From contig NW_027464588.1 in NCBI RefSeq assembly GCF_043290135.1, positions 1,561,501-1,625,500 on the forward strand: a DNA stretch of 64,000 nt. Reading direction: 5' to 3'. The DNA is from Rhipicephalus microplus. Its lineage: Eukaryota; Arthropoda; Arachnida; Ixodida; Ixodidae. The notes beneath the pieces were generated by a model. It was not told the DNA's origin and did no database searches. It worked only from the letters and a program-made list of their open reading frames with translations. The translations under genes were made by a program, and so were the position numbers. Each line of letters begins with the position of its first letter. Position 1 is the stretch's first letter. Below are positions 1 through 10,439 of this stretch, piece after piece.

Positions 1-385
1 CGTCGTAGCAAAGCGTTGAAAACACTTGCCTTTTTCTTGCAAGCGTTGCTTAGTCAGCGCAGCGTGATAAACACAACGGTCCTTAAAATTACTTATATAT
101 GGCTTTTTCAGTAAAAATACACAAATACGGAATATTTACGTGTTGTTATGGTGCCTCAGATATGCACAGTAATTGCTTTTTAATGGAAAATCTCACAAGT
201 ATGAACGCTGAATCTTGAGAAATATTGGTGGGCGCTGCGGATAGGGTCGGCCGCTTGGGGTATCGTCTATTGCTTCTTGAGGTTCCATTAAGGTTAGACA
301 AACAGATAATTGTACAGACATACCAACCAAAACTTTTGCGTCGAAGGTCCCCCCAAAACACTATCGTCTTTAAAAAACAAACAGA
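1..385 (+). repeat. ~650-bp interspersed repeat, copy 1 (cut by window edge)
   Basis: The sequence 'AAGCGTTG(A/G)AAA' followed by 'GTCAGCGCAGCGTGATA' and ending near 'GTCGAAGGTCCCC...CTATCGTCTTTAAA' recurs at 19,040-19,645, 41,489-42,135 and 46,365-47,025. Copies 1 and 2 are related by the segmental duplication; copies 3 and 4 are independent and more diverged. No coding capacity or terminal repeats were recognised, so the class is unknown. Confidence 0.75.
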
Positions 386-575
386 ATAATCGTATTTGAA
401 TGACACGCACATCACGCCGAGAATAAGGTCCCATAGATTAAAATCAAGGGACCTTAACCGAGAAAACACGGCGGTGGCGGCGGCACACCGACGTGTCGAA
501 GCGCACTAATATACCGTCGTCTCGCCGCTCCACAGCGGCTCCGCTGAGAGGCGCCCTACAAGAAATGAGTGCGCA

Positions 576-1486
576 GCCACTCACCAGGCCCCATATGGAA
601 TTTTAGTTAGACAGTGGAAGTTATTGGGTGTCGGATGAGGAACGTATTGCCACAAAAATTTTTTGACTCAGTTCATTACGAGTGGAAAAAACAGGATTTT
701 TGAAGCGGCGCGAAACGAGGTTGAGAAGATGCGGCTCGAGACCCTCGCCGCTCCTCCGCGTAGGCTTCGCAAGCCAAACCTCTTCCCCACCCTCTCCGGC
801 ATCCGACAAAGTAATGACGTTCGCATGACGTGCCCACACAAGCCCAGCCCCCGTGCACGCGAGCAGCGTTGCTTTGTTGACCAGCATTATTTTGTGGTCT
901 TCTGCCTGTTTCTGCGGGATTGTTTGGAAACGCTGGCTTAGACGCGGTAGAGTAGATGAGCATATTGAGTGCGCGAACACGTAGGAGCGTTCCACGGCGG
1001 TCGTCTGCTCAATGCGCTGACCGCGGGGACCCGAACGCATGTGAAACGCTGGCAAATTAGCCCCGCATATCTTAGCACTTCACGGGAAGAAATCTAAGAA
1101 AAACGCGCACAATTTTTCATTGCGTCTCATTATTTATTTTAAGTTTTATTAATCTCTTAAAGCAACAAATACATAAACTACGCATGTTGTGTTAAATAAT
1201 TTTTTCCATGTCACGTGGTATACTGTTTACAACGTCAGAGCAAAGTCGTCTACGTAGAGGACCAACGTCACCACATTGCCGTGTACGTAGGGCCATTCCT
1301 ACGACCACGTCATTCATGCCCTCATTCTCTACGCGTGCGCTGGTAAAGGGGAGGAAGAGCAGCTTTCATCTTGAAATTTGATCCATTTCCGCGGCGCGTA
1401 GCGTTGCAAAGTTTGGCAGACGTGATCATGAACGCCTCGTCTACATTGCGCTTGTCAGCTGAAATTCGGCAAACCTGGTGAGTGGC
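576..1486. mobile_element. Non-autonomous TIR element, present only in copy A
   Basis: The insert is bounded by perfect 13-bp terminal inverted repeats, GCCACTCACCAGG at 576-588 and its reverse complement at 1,474-1,486. The rest of copy A flanking it aligns to copy B at ~19,845/19,860, where about a dozen unrelated bases replace it. No transposase is visible. Frames open on both strands around 620-1,055 show no recognisable domain. I could not identify a clean target-site duplication. Confidence 0.7.
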
Positions 1487-1814
1487 CCTTTAAAAGAAGT
1501 TCAACAACCTAAGGGAAGGGGGAGCCCCTATAGGAGCACGTCAACGTGTTTACATCTGATGGGGCCAAACAACCTTGCGAGAACTTGCTCCGAACGATGT
1601 TTATGTCGACTGCCGTAACACGATGAAAGTCTATTAGGTACAGCCACAGCTTGCGCACATGCCGCACACCAAGTTTGGGAATCTGCCTATCACGATTATA
1701 CTCATGGAAGAAAAACCGTACATGCCTACTGCATTGACGCTTTTGTGAACGAAGCAGTGCGAACTTTACGAACTCGTGAATCGCTTAGTGCTCGTGTGCC
1801 GCACTTACTGACAT

Positions 1815-1923
1815 GCTTTGGCCGCAAATAACACACACACACAAAGTTAAGAAACACTCAACGTCAAGCACAAGCGGTCGTTGAGTGTTTCTTTACTTTG
1901 TGTGTGTTTTTTGTGGCCAAAGC
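1815..1923. repeat. Imperfect hairpin (~47-bp arms) in copy A
   Basis: 'GCTTTGGCCGCAAATAACAC...AAGAAACACTCAACG' is followed after a ~15-base loop by its near-exact reverse complement ending 'GGCCAAAGC'. The inner 27 bp have a single mismatch. The same structure is kept in copy B at 20,189-20,297. Confidence 0.85.
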
Positions 1924-2015
1924 AAGTCAGTAAGCAAGTACTAACCAGGACAACAATCAGTATTGCCACACTTCTTCAGTTTTCAGAGTTGTGGAGGTGT
2001 CAAACAGACATTTTT

Positions 2016-2069
2016 AATGCGAAGCATTTCTTAGCGAACTTCGGTGACTTTGAGCGAATCTATCTATCT

Positions 2070-2152
<83 letters not shown>
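2016..2152 (+). repeat. AATGCGAAGCATT mini-palindrome followed by ATCT microsatellite
   Basis: The palindrome lies at 2,016-2,028. An (ATCT)n run with one interruption spans 2,057-2,152. The same palindrome-plus-ATCT layout occurs at 21,599, 14,569 and 37,112, so the pairing is a property of a repeat family rather than chance. Any frame reading through the microsatellite (LSIYLSIY repeats) is not a gene. Confidence 0.85.
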
Positions 2153-2153
<1 letters not shown>

Positions 2154-2389
2154 GCCACCCGGGACATTAAGCTCTTCTGGTCATTTCGATAATGCTGTCG
2201 ACACTAACCTTCGTCTGACATAACATGACTGTATGAAGAACATGCTTGACTAGTCATAACATGGATGTCATGAATGTTGTCACTTAGATTTCATGGTCAT
2301 GCAGCTCTTGCAGTGGTTTCGTTCACATGACATGTTGCAAAACTGGTATGGTATAGCATGCTTTCATGGCGAACACAAACCACAGACCC

Positions 2390-3010
2390 TAACAGGAAAA
2401 TCATGACATGCGTGTCATGTAATGACTACATACCAAGCTCACGATACGCCTGCAGGCGTTTCGCTAGCGTCACATAAACCAAATTTGGTATTACGGTACG
2501 TGAATAGATGACCCAGATATGTGATGGGTGCAAACATGATAATCATGAGGTGCGTGCCATGTAACAACATGACTACATGCTACACTCATGTAGGTTTCCA
2601 TAACTTCACATGTACCAAACTCGGTATTACGCGACGAGAACGGACGACATAGTTAACTGACACATACAAACACGATAATCACGACATGCGAGTCATGTAA
2701 CAACATGACTACCTGCCACACTCATGATGCGCTCACGGCCGTTTCGCTAGCTTCACATGCACCACATTCGGTATTGACGCGAACGCATGACATATGTAAA
2801 TGACACGTCGAAACATGATAATCATGAATTGAGTCATGTAACAAGACTACATGCCACACTCATGAAATGCTCGTGGCAGTTTCGATAGCTTCACATGTAC
2901 CAAACTCGCTATTACGTCACGTGAATGGATGGTGAAGGTATGTGACAGGTGCAAACATGGTAATCATGAGATGCGTGTCATGTAAGAACATGACTATGTG
3001 GCACACTCAA
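2390..3010 (+). repeat. Degenerate ~140-bp CATG-rich tandem repeats, copy A
   Basis: Units begin with 'CATGATAATCATGA...GTCATGTAACAACATGACTAC' and contain 'CCGTTTCGCTAGCTTCACAT'. Unit starts near 2,536, 2,672, 2,815 and 2,956 give a period of about 140 bp. Related units flank the later inserts (3,380-3,498 and 4,966-5,100). Copy B has fewer units (about 21,940-22,440), pointing to unit gain or loss after duplication. Confidence 0.8.
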
Positions 3011-3379
3011 GGCGCCAAAACACTTCGACGTGACCCAGCGCGCGTGTGCGCCGGCGTTCGTTGGATCTCGTCACGCTGGTGATTCCACGCCAGGCGCCGA
3101 TCTGCATGGCATATAATCGCAGGCACATGCCGCGGTGAGTTGCTATGACGCATGCGCGTTTGAGCGTGCCCGGCGTCCCTCCGTCACGAAGCTAAGCAGA
3201 CGCGGTGCTGTCTAGGTAACGTCGTCGGCGCAAAATGCAGCATGTCGCAATTCGAGCCGGTTGCCGCCGGAACTCGCCGACAGACGCTGGTCGCGCCTAT
3301 AGTGTCAGACCATAGAGTGCTCGCGTTTTGCTAACGTAGCGTCGCTGCGCCCAGCGTGGGCACGCGTCAACGTTACGTG
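3011..3379 (+). other. GC/CpG-rich segment between tandem repeats
   Basis: This GC- and CpG-rich block begins 'GGCGCCAAAACACTTC' and contains 'TGGCATATAATCGCAGG'. It is shared with copy B (22,440-22,742, resuming at 28,442). No reading frame or RNA gene is recognised. It holds the empty target site of the copy-B LINE at 3,305-3,315. Confidence 0.6.
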
Positions 3380-3498
3380 CGCTCGCTGCCGTTTCGCTAG
3401 CTTCATATTTACCAAGTTTGGCATTACGGTACGTGAATGGACGACGAAGGTTGTGACACGTTCATAATCATGATATTTGTGTCATGTAAAACATTAGG

Positions 3499-4962
3499 GA
3501 GTTTTGGAATACCGTTTGCAAGCACTGCGGGTATTGTGGGTGAAGCGGGCGCCATTTAGGTTTTAGAATAGCGTTTGCCCTATGCGATCCGTAACGCACA
3601 ATCGCAGCGTCACCGTAGCCTCGAAACCAGCGCTTGCAGGCCACATACGGGCCGCCATCACCGCACGCAATTTACGATTTTCTGCGTGTGGCACGGAGGA
3701 AGGAAAAGTAAGGAGAGGCCCTGACGTCACTCGTTGCGAAGCCGCTATGAAGCCGGAAGTCGGCCATATTGACTAGGCAAATTCTCCTCTCTTGTTTACA
3801 TATGAATGCGAAGCAGAAGGCGCGACTCCCTCTCTGGCTCGGAAAGCACGTGGGCTGCGCAGCGCGTGTGTCGGGATGATCCGAAACTAATGGAACTGGG
3901 CTCATCACTCTGAGCCAGCGGGACACCTTCAGCGAAATCGCTTCATCCGAGTAATAACAGGGAGTAACAGCTCGCCGACAACGAAGCAACTACGAGAGAA
4001 CGCGCGCTAGATGCACTGACAACGGCGAGTGCTTTCACGTCATTAATTCAGCAACTGTACAGACAACACGATCGGTCGTGCGCCTTCTACGGTTGCATTC
4101 CGCCACGCGGCCGACGCAGCGTCCTGCCACTGTGTCCGTGTTCCGCGTGAAAATCACCGGCTCAGCATTCTGCGACCGTGGTGACTGAGCACGCTGCTAG
4201 TGACAGTTGAACGTGGTTGCTGTTACGTTGAGATTACATGCAATGCTGGTGGAGAGTGTACCAAGCGGAACAGAAAAGGTGTTTTAATACGCATGTGCAA
4301 GTTATTACTGTACACACACAACACGAAACTACGTATGTGCACATGGTCCTCACAACGTCTTGCTGGGCTCAACAGCGCCGTCCGTTGTTACAAGCAGGAG
4401 CACTGCTCAACCGTCACTGACCTGCAAGGCGTTCGTCGTCATTCAGCTTCGTCATGGTGCCCAACGCAATTTCGCTGAACACTAACTGCTTCATCCGCGT
4501 CATCCGCCGCACGACACATGGATATGCACTTGTTCTACGCACTGTTGAAACCCTGTGATGGACAAAGGGATTTGTAAACGTTCTAAGAGTAATGTAACAG
4601 CCAGGAGAACACTGCGTAACCAATAACGCGGCGCAGAGCACAGATATTGTTCGCCACGGCTCAGCACGAGAGCTGGGGAGGCACACATTCCGCCACCAGC
4701 CGCGACCGCTCACTGCTAGACCAGCTCCACTGCGCAACACGTCACCATAGCAACGCCGCCATTGTGCCTAGTGAATATGGCCGCCATGATGTCATTTCCG
4801 CCACACTTTTTACGCCCTGCGCCGGCTGGGCATGCCCTCTCCTTACCTTTTTCCTTCCTCTGTGGCGTGTGGTCCGCGAACGCGAACGCCGACTCGCATT
4901 ATGACGCATGCGCAGTTGCAGCGAGCGCACCGCTAGGGCTCGCGGTGCGCTAATCTAAAACT
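3499..4962. mobile_element. Long-TIR DNA transposon (non-autonomous), only in copy A
   Basis: The ends read 'GAGTTTTGGAATACCG' (left) and the reverse complement of 'GAGTTTTAGATTAGCG' (right). Inverted homology continues inward for roughly 270 bp: for example 'GGAGGAAGGAAAAGTAAGGAGAGG' near 3,697 against its complement near 4,840-4,865, and 'CGGCCATATTGACTAGGC' near 3,760 against its complement near 4,765-4,785. A short relative sits at 40,969-41,251. Copy B lacks it. The interior has no recognisable transposase, so it is probably non-autonomous. Confidence 0.72.
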
Positions 4963-5099
4963 CCGCTCATGGCGTGCTCGCGGCCATTTCGCTAGCCGCA
5001 CATATACTAAACTCGATATCAGGTGACGTGAATAGATGACGAAGGCAAATTACACGTCCAAAGTGATAAGCATGACATGAAAGTCACGTACGGCCTCAC

Positions 5100-5820
5100 T
5101 TACCTGCGCCTCATATTGTTGTGCTGGTTTTAAAGTAAAGTTACATATCAAGCTTCCTCATTCGTGCTTCGCATATAGGCGATTCCCACTGTACGTGGAG
5201 TCTGCCAATTTTTAAAGCATGCAATGTATGCGATCATGGTCATTGGATAGCATGATCGGCATTTCTTGTCAAGGACTTTGAAGTCATGGCTTTTCTGTTG
5301 GTTGTTCCTCAAAGTGTCGGCGCTGCTTTTACATCCAAGCATGAACCACCAACTCGCCCAATATTCGCTTCTAGTGCTACTCACCATGGGGCCAGGAAAC
5401 GGACATTAGTTCAACTTGTGTTTACAGAACTGTTTTTATAAGTCTTCCGATAATGCGTATTTTTTCGACGTCGTTTCCGAGATAGAAAGGTGCCACTGAA
5501 GCTCCTGCATAAAGCACTTTTTTGCAAAAAAAAAAAAAAGTAGGAGTTGCACGCCAGGATATGGGACAAGCGAACACCAGGCATATAGTACTTTTTTCTT
5601 TCTTTTCATTCTTCATATCCTTCTATTTTGCTCTCATTTATTCTTTTTTTTTCACTGTGAATCTGATGACGATGAATAATTATGGCTGAAGCAGGTATGC
5701 GCCATAGTTAACAGGTCATCAAGAGCAAACTTTTGTAGTGGTTTGGACTACTGAACGACCCAATCATTACGTAATTTGCATTGTGTGACGCCTTGTTTTT
5801 AAGGGTGTTTGAAGCACAGG
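5100..5820. repeat. Conserved dispersed repeat, no confirmed gene
   Basis: The segment is shared with copy B at ~28,770-29,560. A minus-strand frame at 5,148-5,387 (79 codons, Cys-rich) has a counterpart at 28,832-29,047, but the two differ by many amino-acid changes over a short length, as expected of drifting repeat DNA. A further diverged relative of its beginning ('CGATTCCCA...TCTGCCAATTTTT') appears near 62,950-62,990. No function is assigned. Confidence 0.5.
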
Positions 5821-5823
5821 CAC

Positions 5824-5909
5824 GGCTCGGCAGTAAAATCTTTCGGTTTTACTTCTTCAAGTAACCGGCTCGGCAGTAAAATCTTTCGGTGTTACTTCTT
5901 CAAGTAACC
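5824..5909 (+). repeat. 43-bp perfect-phase tandem duplication
   Basis: Two adjacent copies starting 'GGCTCGGCAGTAAAATC' lie at 5,824-5,866 and 5,867-5,909 and differ by about one base. Copy B has a single diverged unit near 29,540-29,590, so the duplication arose in copy A after the large duplication, or was lost from B. Confidence 0.85.
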
Positions 5910-6624
5910 GGCCCCCCTGAAATAAGTTCCTGGATCTGCCACTGTTTTGTGCCCATACCTACTACTACAGATTGTTTATCACTAGGTCCAATCTTGTGCT
6001 TTGCCGAGACCATTGAAGCAATAACTTAAGCTTTATTTGAAAGCGTAATTTTTTAAATAGAAAATAAAACAAATAGAGACTACATAGTGAAAGTACAAAA
6101 ACTCGGGTTAAAAGCTGCCGTTGTCGCGTGTTAGCAACGCACGTGTAATCGTTTCCGAATTCGCTAGGTTTCGACAATTTCTCTGGGCGTATCCACTACT
6201 TCCGCCAATGCAGAAATGTTAGTCTTCACAAAATCACGCCAACGTCCACAAATTGCATAGTAATTTGACCCCCCCCCCCCCCCACCGAAAAAAAAAAACA
6301 GAAATAATCAGAGATGGCAAACACGAACGCTGGTCGTGGAGACTTGGACTTCAGTGTTTCAGCACAAAAGCAAGATACGAGTTGTAGTCACCTTGTACTC
6401 GGGTATGAAGTAGGCCGCGATATAAATCACACGGCAGAGCAAGGATTTGTGCTCTAAATACCCTGAATAAGAACGTCTTTCATAGAGGAGCACACAGTTC
6501 ATATTTCGTTCATATTTTACAGCAGAGCTGCAAATTGCACTCTCCTTGGTTTCTCGGCGTCCATTCACGTCCACGTCAGCTCCTTCAAGACGTTCAATTG
6601 TTATCATGAGGTCACGTATCGCCA
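5910..6624. other. Intergenic stretch, no gene seen
   Basis: This A/T-rich sequence has a poly-C/poly-A junction near 6,269-6,299 and is shared with copy B. A minus-strand frame at 6,359-6,625 (88 codons) is almost identical in B, but it lies in a block nearly identical at the DNA level, so this is not evidence of selection. Confidence 0.6.
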
Positions 6625-7207
6625 AAAGGGGCCCTGAAGCACTGTTTCAAGTTTACCCATTGAATGACTTCACTGGAAGGCTTTGTTGCCTTACGAATTT
6701 AACGCCAGAAAATTTTTAAGAATCCGTCCAGTACGAGTGGAGTTACAAAGATTTATCCCACGCTGCGAATGCATTCTCTTTTCTCTCGTCCCGGCGAAAG
6801 TGCTGGAAGCTGAGTAGAGAGGGATGGCGGGGGTCAGGAAAATACGTCACTTGCGCTTCGTGACCTCCACCACTGTTTTTCTTTTTCGAATGCACAGCTT
6901 TTACAGAATGATCGCGCGCGCACGCACAGACAAGTCGCGACCTCCGGCGGTGATCTCTGTACTTACCAATCGCACAATGTTCAAATCAGCCAATGGCTGA
7001 TAGATGGGCTTGCTACGAGAGATTTTGGAGCGTCTCCTGACACTTCTCGAGAGAAGAGAAAGCAATTCTTAGCTGACTTTGATCATTTATTGTGAATTTC
7101 AGGCTGCGTGCTGCGCTATAATTTTTGACTCGCGTGGTGTCGGGAGCCTCTACTACCGATCGGCAGCGTTTTCTGACCATGATCGAAAAGTGTTGCAGGG
7201 CCCCTTT
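6625..7207. mobile_element. 583-bp MITE with AAAGGGGCCCTG ends, copy A
   Basis: The termini are inverted: 'AAAGGGGCCCTGAAGCACT' at the left and the reverse complement of 'AAAGGGGCCCTGCAACACT' at the right, matching at 17 of 19 positions. No coding capacity is seen. The same element, of identical length, is in copy B (30,298-30,880) and is nearly unchanged, so it was present before the duplication. Confidence 0.72.
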
Positions 7208-8101
7208 AAATTGGTGACGTTATCACGACGTATTCAAGGTATCATACGGTGACATCTCTGATACGTCACACCTTCTGAAGACGTCATCAATCGACGTCGT
7301 TAATCAGTCAAAGGTGTGCCTATTTCGCTGACAGTGCAAGATCTCAAGAGGTGCTGAAAGCTTCATGCAGTGGAGCAGTACGCCTTTCGCAGGCGTTTCG
7401 TCACACCAGTCGAGTATAGGAGCCAGCTCAGCGCCATCGCACGGGCAAGTAAGAGTCCACCGCGCACTTCGAGTATGCCTCAAGAGAAGTGCCATTACGA
7501 AGAACCACCTCGTAGTGGGATGACAGTGTCGCTAGACGTCATAAATCATGCAAGGGTGATTATGTGTAGACCAAGCTGTCCAATTTAACTGCTTTAACAA
7601 ATATTCTAGCTCGAAAATTATCAGCGTACCATGGTACATTTGTTGCGACGATAGTTGCAGGCCATACATAGTACGAGGATGCATTTTTCACGGACGTTTT
7701 TGCCTGCTTTCTGTACCAAGGGCCGAGAATACCGGACCTATGAATGGGCAAGAACCAATCGCACGGAAAAAAAAAAGTCTTGAAAGAAAACTACAATAGC
7801 AAGTGCTCGTGAATAATTATTTTTAGGATATCAGTACGATTTGTTGAGTCTTTTAAAATGACATTTAAAAGGCGTCTCCACACGCAACTTTTTTCGGTTT
7901 AGCAGCTGCCTTCCTCACATTCACAAACATGTGACATTATTCTTCAGTACAGTCTTATTAATGCATACTACACGCAGCAGGAGTTACTTTTTGGCTTTAT
8001 TTACAGCAAGAAGCGCGACGCTGCCCTGTCACAAAGCCGCCTCAATCCGCGATGGATGGCTTCCGAGTTGCGCGCCATGTTCGAGCTGCCAAGGCAGAGT
8101 C
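7208..8101. other. 3' flank of kinase copy A
   Basis: No gene is recognised. A block of about 100 bp at ~7,877-7,977 is missing from copy B, which joins '...AAGCGTC' directly to 'AGGAGTTACTTT' near 31,547. Confidence 0.6.
7996..8001 (-). promoter_or_regulatory. Candidate poly(A) signal AATAAA for kinase copy A
   Basis: AATAAA on the minus strand lies about 100 bases downstream of the stop codon of the kinase frame. It is conserved in copy B at 31,563-31,568. No genomic poly(A) tract follows it. Confidence 0.45.
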
Positions 8102-9127
8102 TCATCGCCTTTCTTTCTCGGTGGTGCCCGCGGCCTCCTTGGAATCACTCGAACCGGCCAGGTAGCGGTGTGCGGCGGCGCCTTTGGCCGAGATCCTCTC
8201 GCGAGGGCTGTAGATGAGCATCTTTAGAAGCAGATCTACCGCCTCGCAGTCAGCCTCTGGAAGCAGCTCGGCCACGATGTTCTTTCTCCACATCGGAAAG
8301 GTCGGGTTATAGTTTGGCAGCTGCGTCACTTCTGGCCACATGCCCACCGTCGGCGTACCCAGGACGCGAAAGATTTGGAACAGTTGGTCGATCTCCGATT
8401 CCCCGCGAAAGAGAGTTTTCCCGGTGAGCAGCTCGAAGAAGATGCACCCGATACTCCACACGTCAACCGGAGTCGAGTAGTGACTCTCCCCCAGGAGAAT
8501 CTCCGGCGCCCGGTACCACAGGGTGAGCACCTCGTGGGTGTAGGCGCGCACGGGCAGCGTGAAGGCACGGCACAAGCTGAAGTCGGCCACCTTGAGACCG
8601 CCCTTGTCGTCGATAAGCACGTTGGCTGGCTTTAGGTCGCGGTGCAGAACTCGCCTTTTGTGGCAGAAGAGGATGGCGTCTACCAGCTGACCGAGGTACT
8701 TCTTGACAATGGCGCCATCCAGGGTTTTGTTCTTGGGCTGAGCATCCAAGAACTTCTTAAGGTCCATGGTCATGTGCTCGAAGACCAAGTATATAGAGTT
8801 GGACGGTGAAATGACGACTTCTATGAGTCGCACGATGTTCTTGTGCTTTAGCTCCTTGAGGAGGCTCACCTCTCGTATAGTCGTCATCGGCACGCCTTCC
8901 TCTGCGCAATCGACTCGAATCTTTTTGATGGCCACGATCTGGTTGGTCCCCTTGCACTTTGCCTTGTAAACGACGCCGTACGTGCCTTCTCCAATCTTCT
9001 CTATCATGACGTAGTTCTTCATCCTGTCTTCGCTAGTATCGGATGCCATGTCTACAGAAGTTGCGACGGTACGCGCAGATTCTTGATCCAGCGAGCAGTA
9101 AGCGGCCGCCGAGAACCGTTGGAACAA
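8102..9127 (-). CDS. Intronless CDK1/2-like protein kinase, copy A (DFG altered to DFS)
   Basis: An uninterrupted 341-codon frame encodes an almost complete cyclin-dependent kinase. The kinase domain starts at about residue 36 (MKNY...IEKIGEG), where CDK1/2 proteins normally begin. Visible motifs are the glycine loop GEGTYG (46-51, including the Thr/Tyr pair equivalent to the inhibitory T14/Y15), the AIKK lysine (68), the PSTAIRE-type cyclin-binding helix written PMTTIRE (80-86), HRDLKPAN (162-169), the T-loop threonine in [14 protein letters not shown] (197), and a C-terminal RISAKGAAAHRYL. The magnesium-binding DFG is DFS (182-184), a change that often harms activity. About 35 extra N-terminal residues precede the domain, and use of the internal Met at 27 or 36 is possible. 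CDK genes usually have introns, so the lack of any suggests a retrocopy; no poly(A) tail or target duplication is left. Copy B is at 31,669-32,693. It may be transcribed or a pseudogene. Confidence 0.85.
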   Translation of the reverse strand: MFQRFSAAAYCSLDQESARTVATSVDMASDTSEDRMKNYVMIEKIGEGTYGVVYKAKCKGTNQIVAIKKIRVDCAEEGVPMTTIREVSLLKELKHKNIVRLIEVVISPSNSIYLVFEHMTMDLKKFLDAQPKNKTLDGAIVKKYLGQLVDAILFCHKRRVLHRDLKPANVLIDDKGGLKVADFSLCRAFTLPVRAYTHEVLTLWYRAPEILLGESHYSTPVDVWSIGCIFFELLTGKTLFRGESEIDQLFQIFRVLGTPTVGMWPEVTQLPNYNPTFPMWRKNIVAELLPEADCEAVDLLLKMLIYSPRERISAKGAAAHRYLAGSSDSKEAAGTTEKERR

Positions 9128-9395
9128 TACCGGTACGCGTGGCAGCTCGTGACGTCTGACCGCGCGCTTTGCCTGCTCGCGAAGGGAAGCGTTTTTCCTC
9201 TTTCTTTTATCGGTGTTCCTTCCACGTGTATGTTGCGAACCATTGCCTAAATTTTAGTTTAGTTTTCTATAGGATTGTAGTACGGACTCCAAGAAAACCA
9301 GCGTGCGAAAAGTGGGGACAGGGGCAAGAAGAAAAAGATGACGAATATGAAGATGGTGAAAGTATTGTTTGAGGCCAATGTTACAATACTTTTAT
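9128..9395. other. 5' flank of kinase copy A
   Basis: The sequence is shared with copy B (32,694-32,960). I see no clear TATA box or initiator. It includes a purine-rich stretch near 9,318-9,362. Confidence 0.5.
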
Positions 9396-10350
9396 TACTT
9401 AGCGGCACTTAATTAGGTTGCTGCAACAAGGATCTATGCTCTACTGTGTTTGACTCCATCAAAGGAACAAAAATATTACCATGTTAGTATATCCATACTT
9501 TTTTCAGATTCTTAATAAATAATTCGTAGTTATTTCTATCAAGAAACTAAGATGGTTTGGCCGCTTCCTCTGAAAGCATTTTTGTTTATTTGAAGTTTTA
9601 TCTTTAAAATAATTATTGCAGATTGGTTTTAGTTTCGTTAGTTTAAGCATCCTGCCGCCTGGTTCTTGTCCAACCCCCTTTTGTGGGTGAGCGCCATTCT
9701 TAAGGGGTCGTCATCATCACCATCATGACATTTACCAGGCTCATTTTCTGGCAAACGTCCCCTTAATACGCAGATTTTCTCAGTGTCGTCGGCAAACGTT
9801 ATTATAACAGACTCCTTCTTTGTTTTCTCTCTTAGGTGCACATAATTTGTCAAGTGCCTACGTCAGTACATTTTTTTAGAAACATATGCAGACACACGCT
9901 TAAAAAAATTATATTAATTACAAGGCTACGATGTCAAGTCCCTGTCATCGTTATTCTTATCAGACAAAAAAATTTTAGTAGCCCCATTACAAAAGCAAGG
10001 AATAAAAGTAAATCTACCTTGGCAGAACTTCATTTGGTTACTGCCACAGGGATATATGCTCCCTTTTGTTTGATTACATCAGCAAAACTACAACATTACC
10101 GTGTTATTGAAGCCTAACCTTTTCAGATCTGTAGTTTATAATTCGTAGCTATGTCTGTCAAAAACAAGAGATGGTTTGCCCGCTTGCTCAGCAGACTTTT
10201 TTGTTTATTGGTAGTATTATTTCTAAACTACTTTTTCAGATTGGCTTTATTTTCATTTTAGTTTCATTTAAGTATCCTGACGCCCGGTTCTTGGCCCATC
10301 CCTATCTGTGGGTGAGTGCCTTCCATCAGAGGTCATCAATTCGTTCTTTG
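9396..10350 (+). repeat. Diverged local tandem duplication in copy A
   Basis: The block from about 9,396 ('GGCACTTAATTAGGTTGCTGCAA...', through 'CCTGGTTCTTG...CCCC...TGGGTGAG') recurs from about 10,020 to 10,350 in the same orientation. Copy B has only the first unit: after 'GGCTACGATGTCAAGTCCC' (~33,497-33,515) it joins straight to the sequence seen at ~10,340 in A. Both units are diverged, so the duplication is old and B probably lost one unit. Confidence 0.7.
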
Positions 10351-10439
10351 GAAGACGTTTTTTTTAAAAAAAAAAAGCCGGGAAGAGGTCGAAGACGAGG
10401 GCCACGCAGGACCGCCGTCCACTACCACCCCGACTGACA

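Noticed and set aside
621..1055. 144-codon minus-strand frame inside the TIR element
   Set aside because: No similarity to any transposase motif and no DDE/D-type pattern.
1881..2192. Open frame with LSIY repeats
   Set aside because: It is a translation of an ATCT microsatellite; the copy-B counterpart is interrupted.
2390..3010. Regularly spaced repeats considered as a CRISPR array
   Set aside because: Units are ~140 bp, degenerate and contiguous without spacers, in a eukaryotic context.
5148..5387. Cys-rich minus-strand frame conserved in both duplication copies
   Set aside because: Too many amino-acid changes for its length, no intact start context, and it lies in a dispersed repeat; kept only as part of the repeat entry.
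6359..6625. 88-codon minus-strand frame nearly identical in copy B (30,068-30,298)
   Set aside because: The DNA around it is nearly identical regardless of frame, the B version stops earlier, and no domain is seen.
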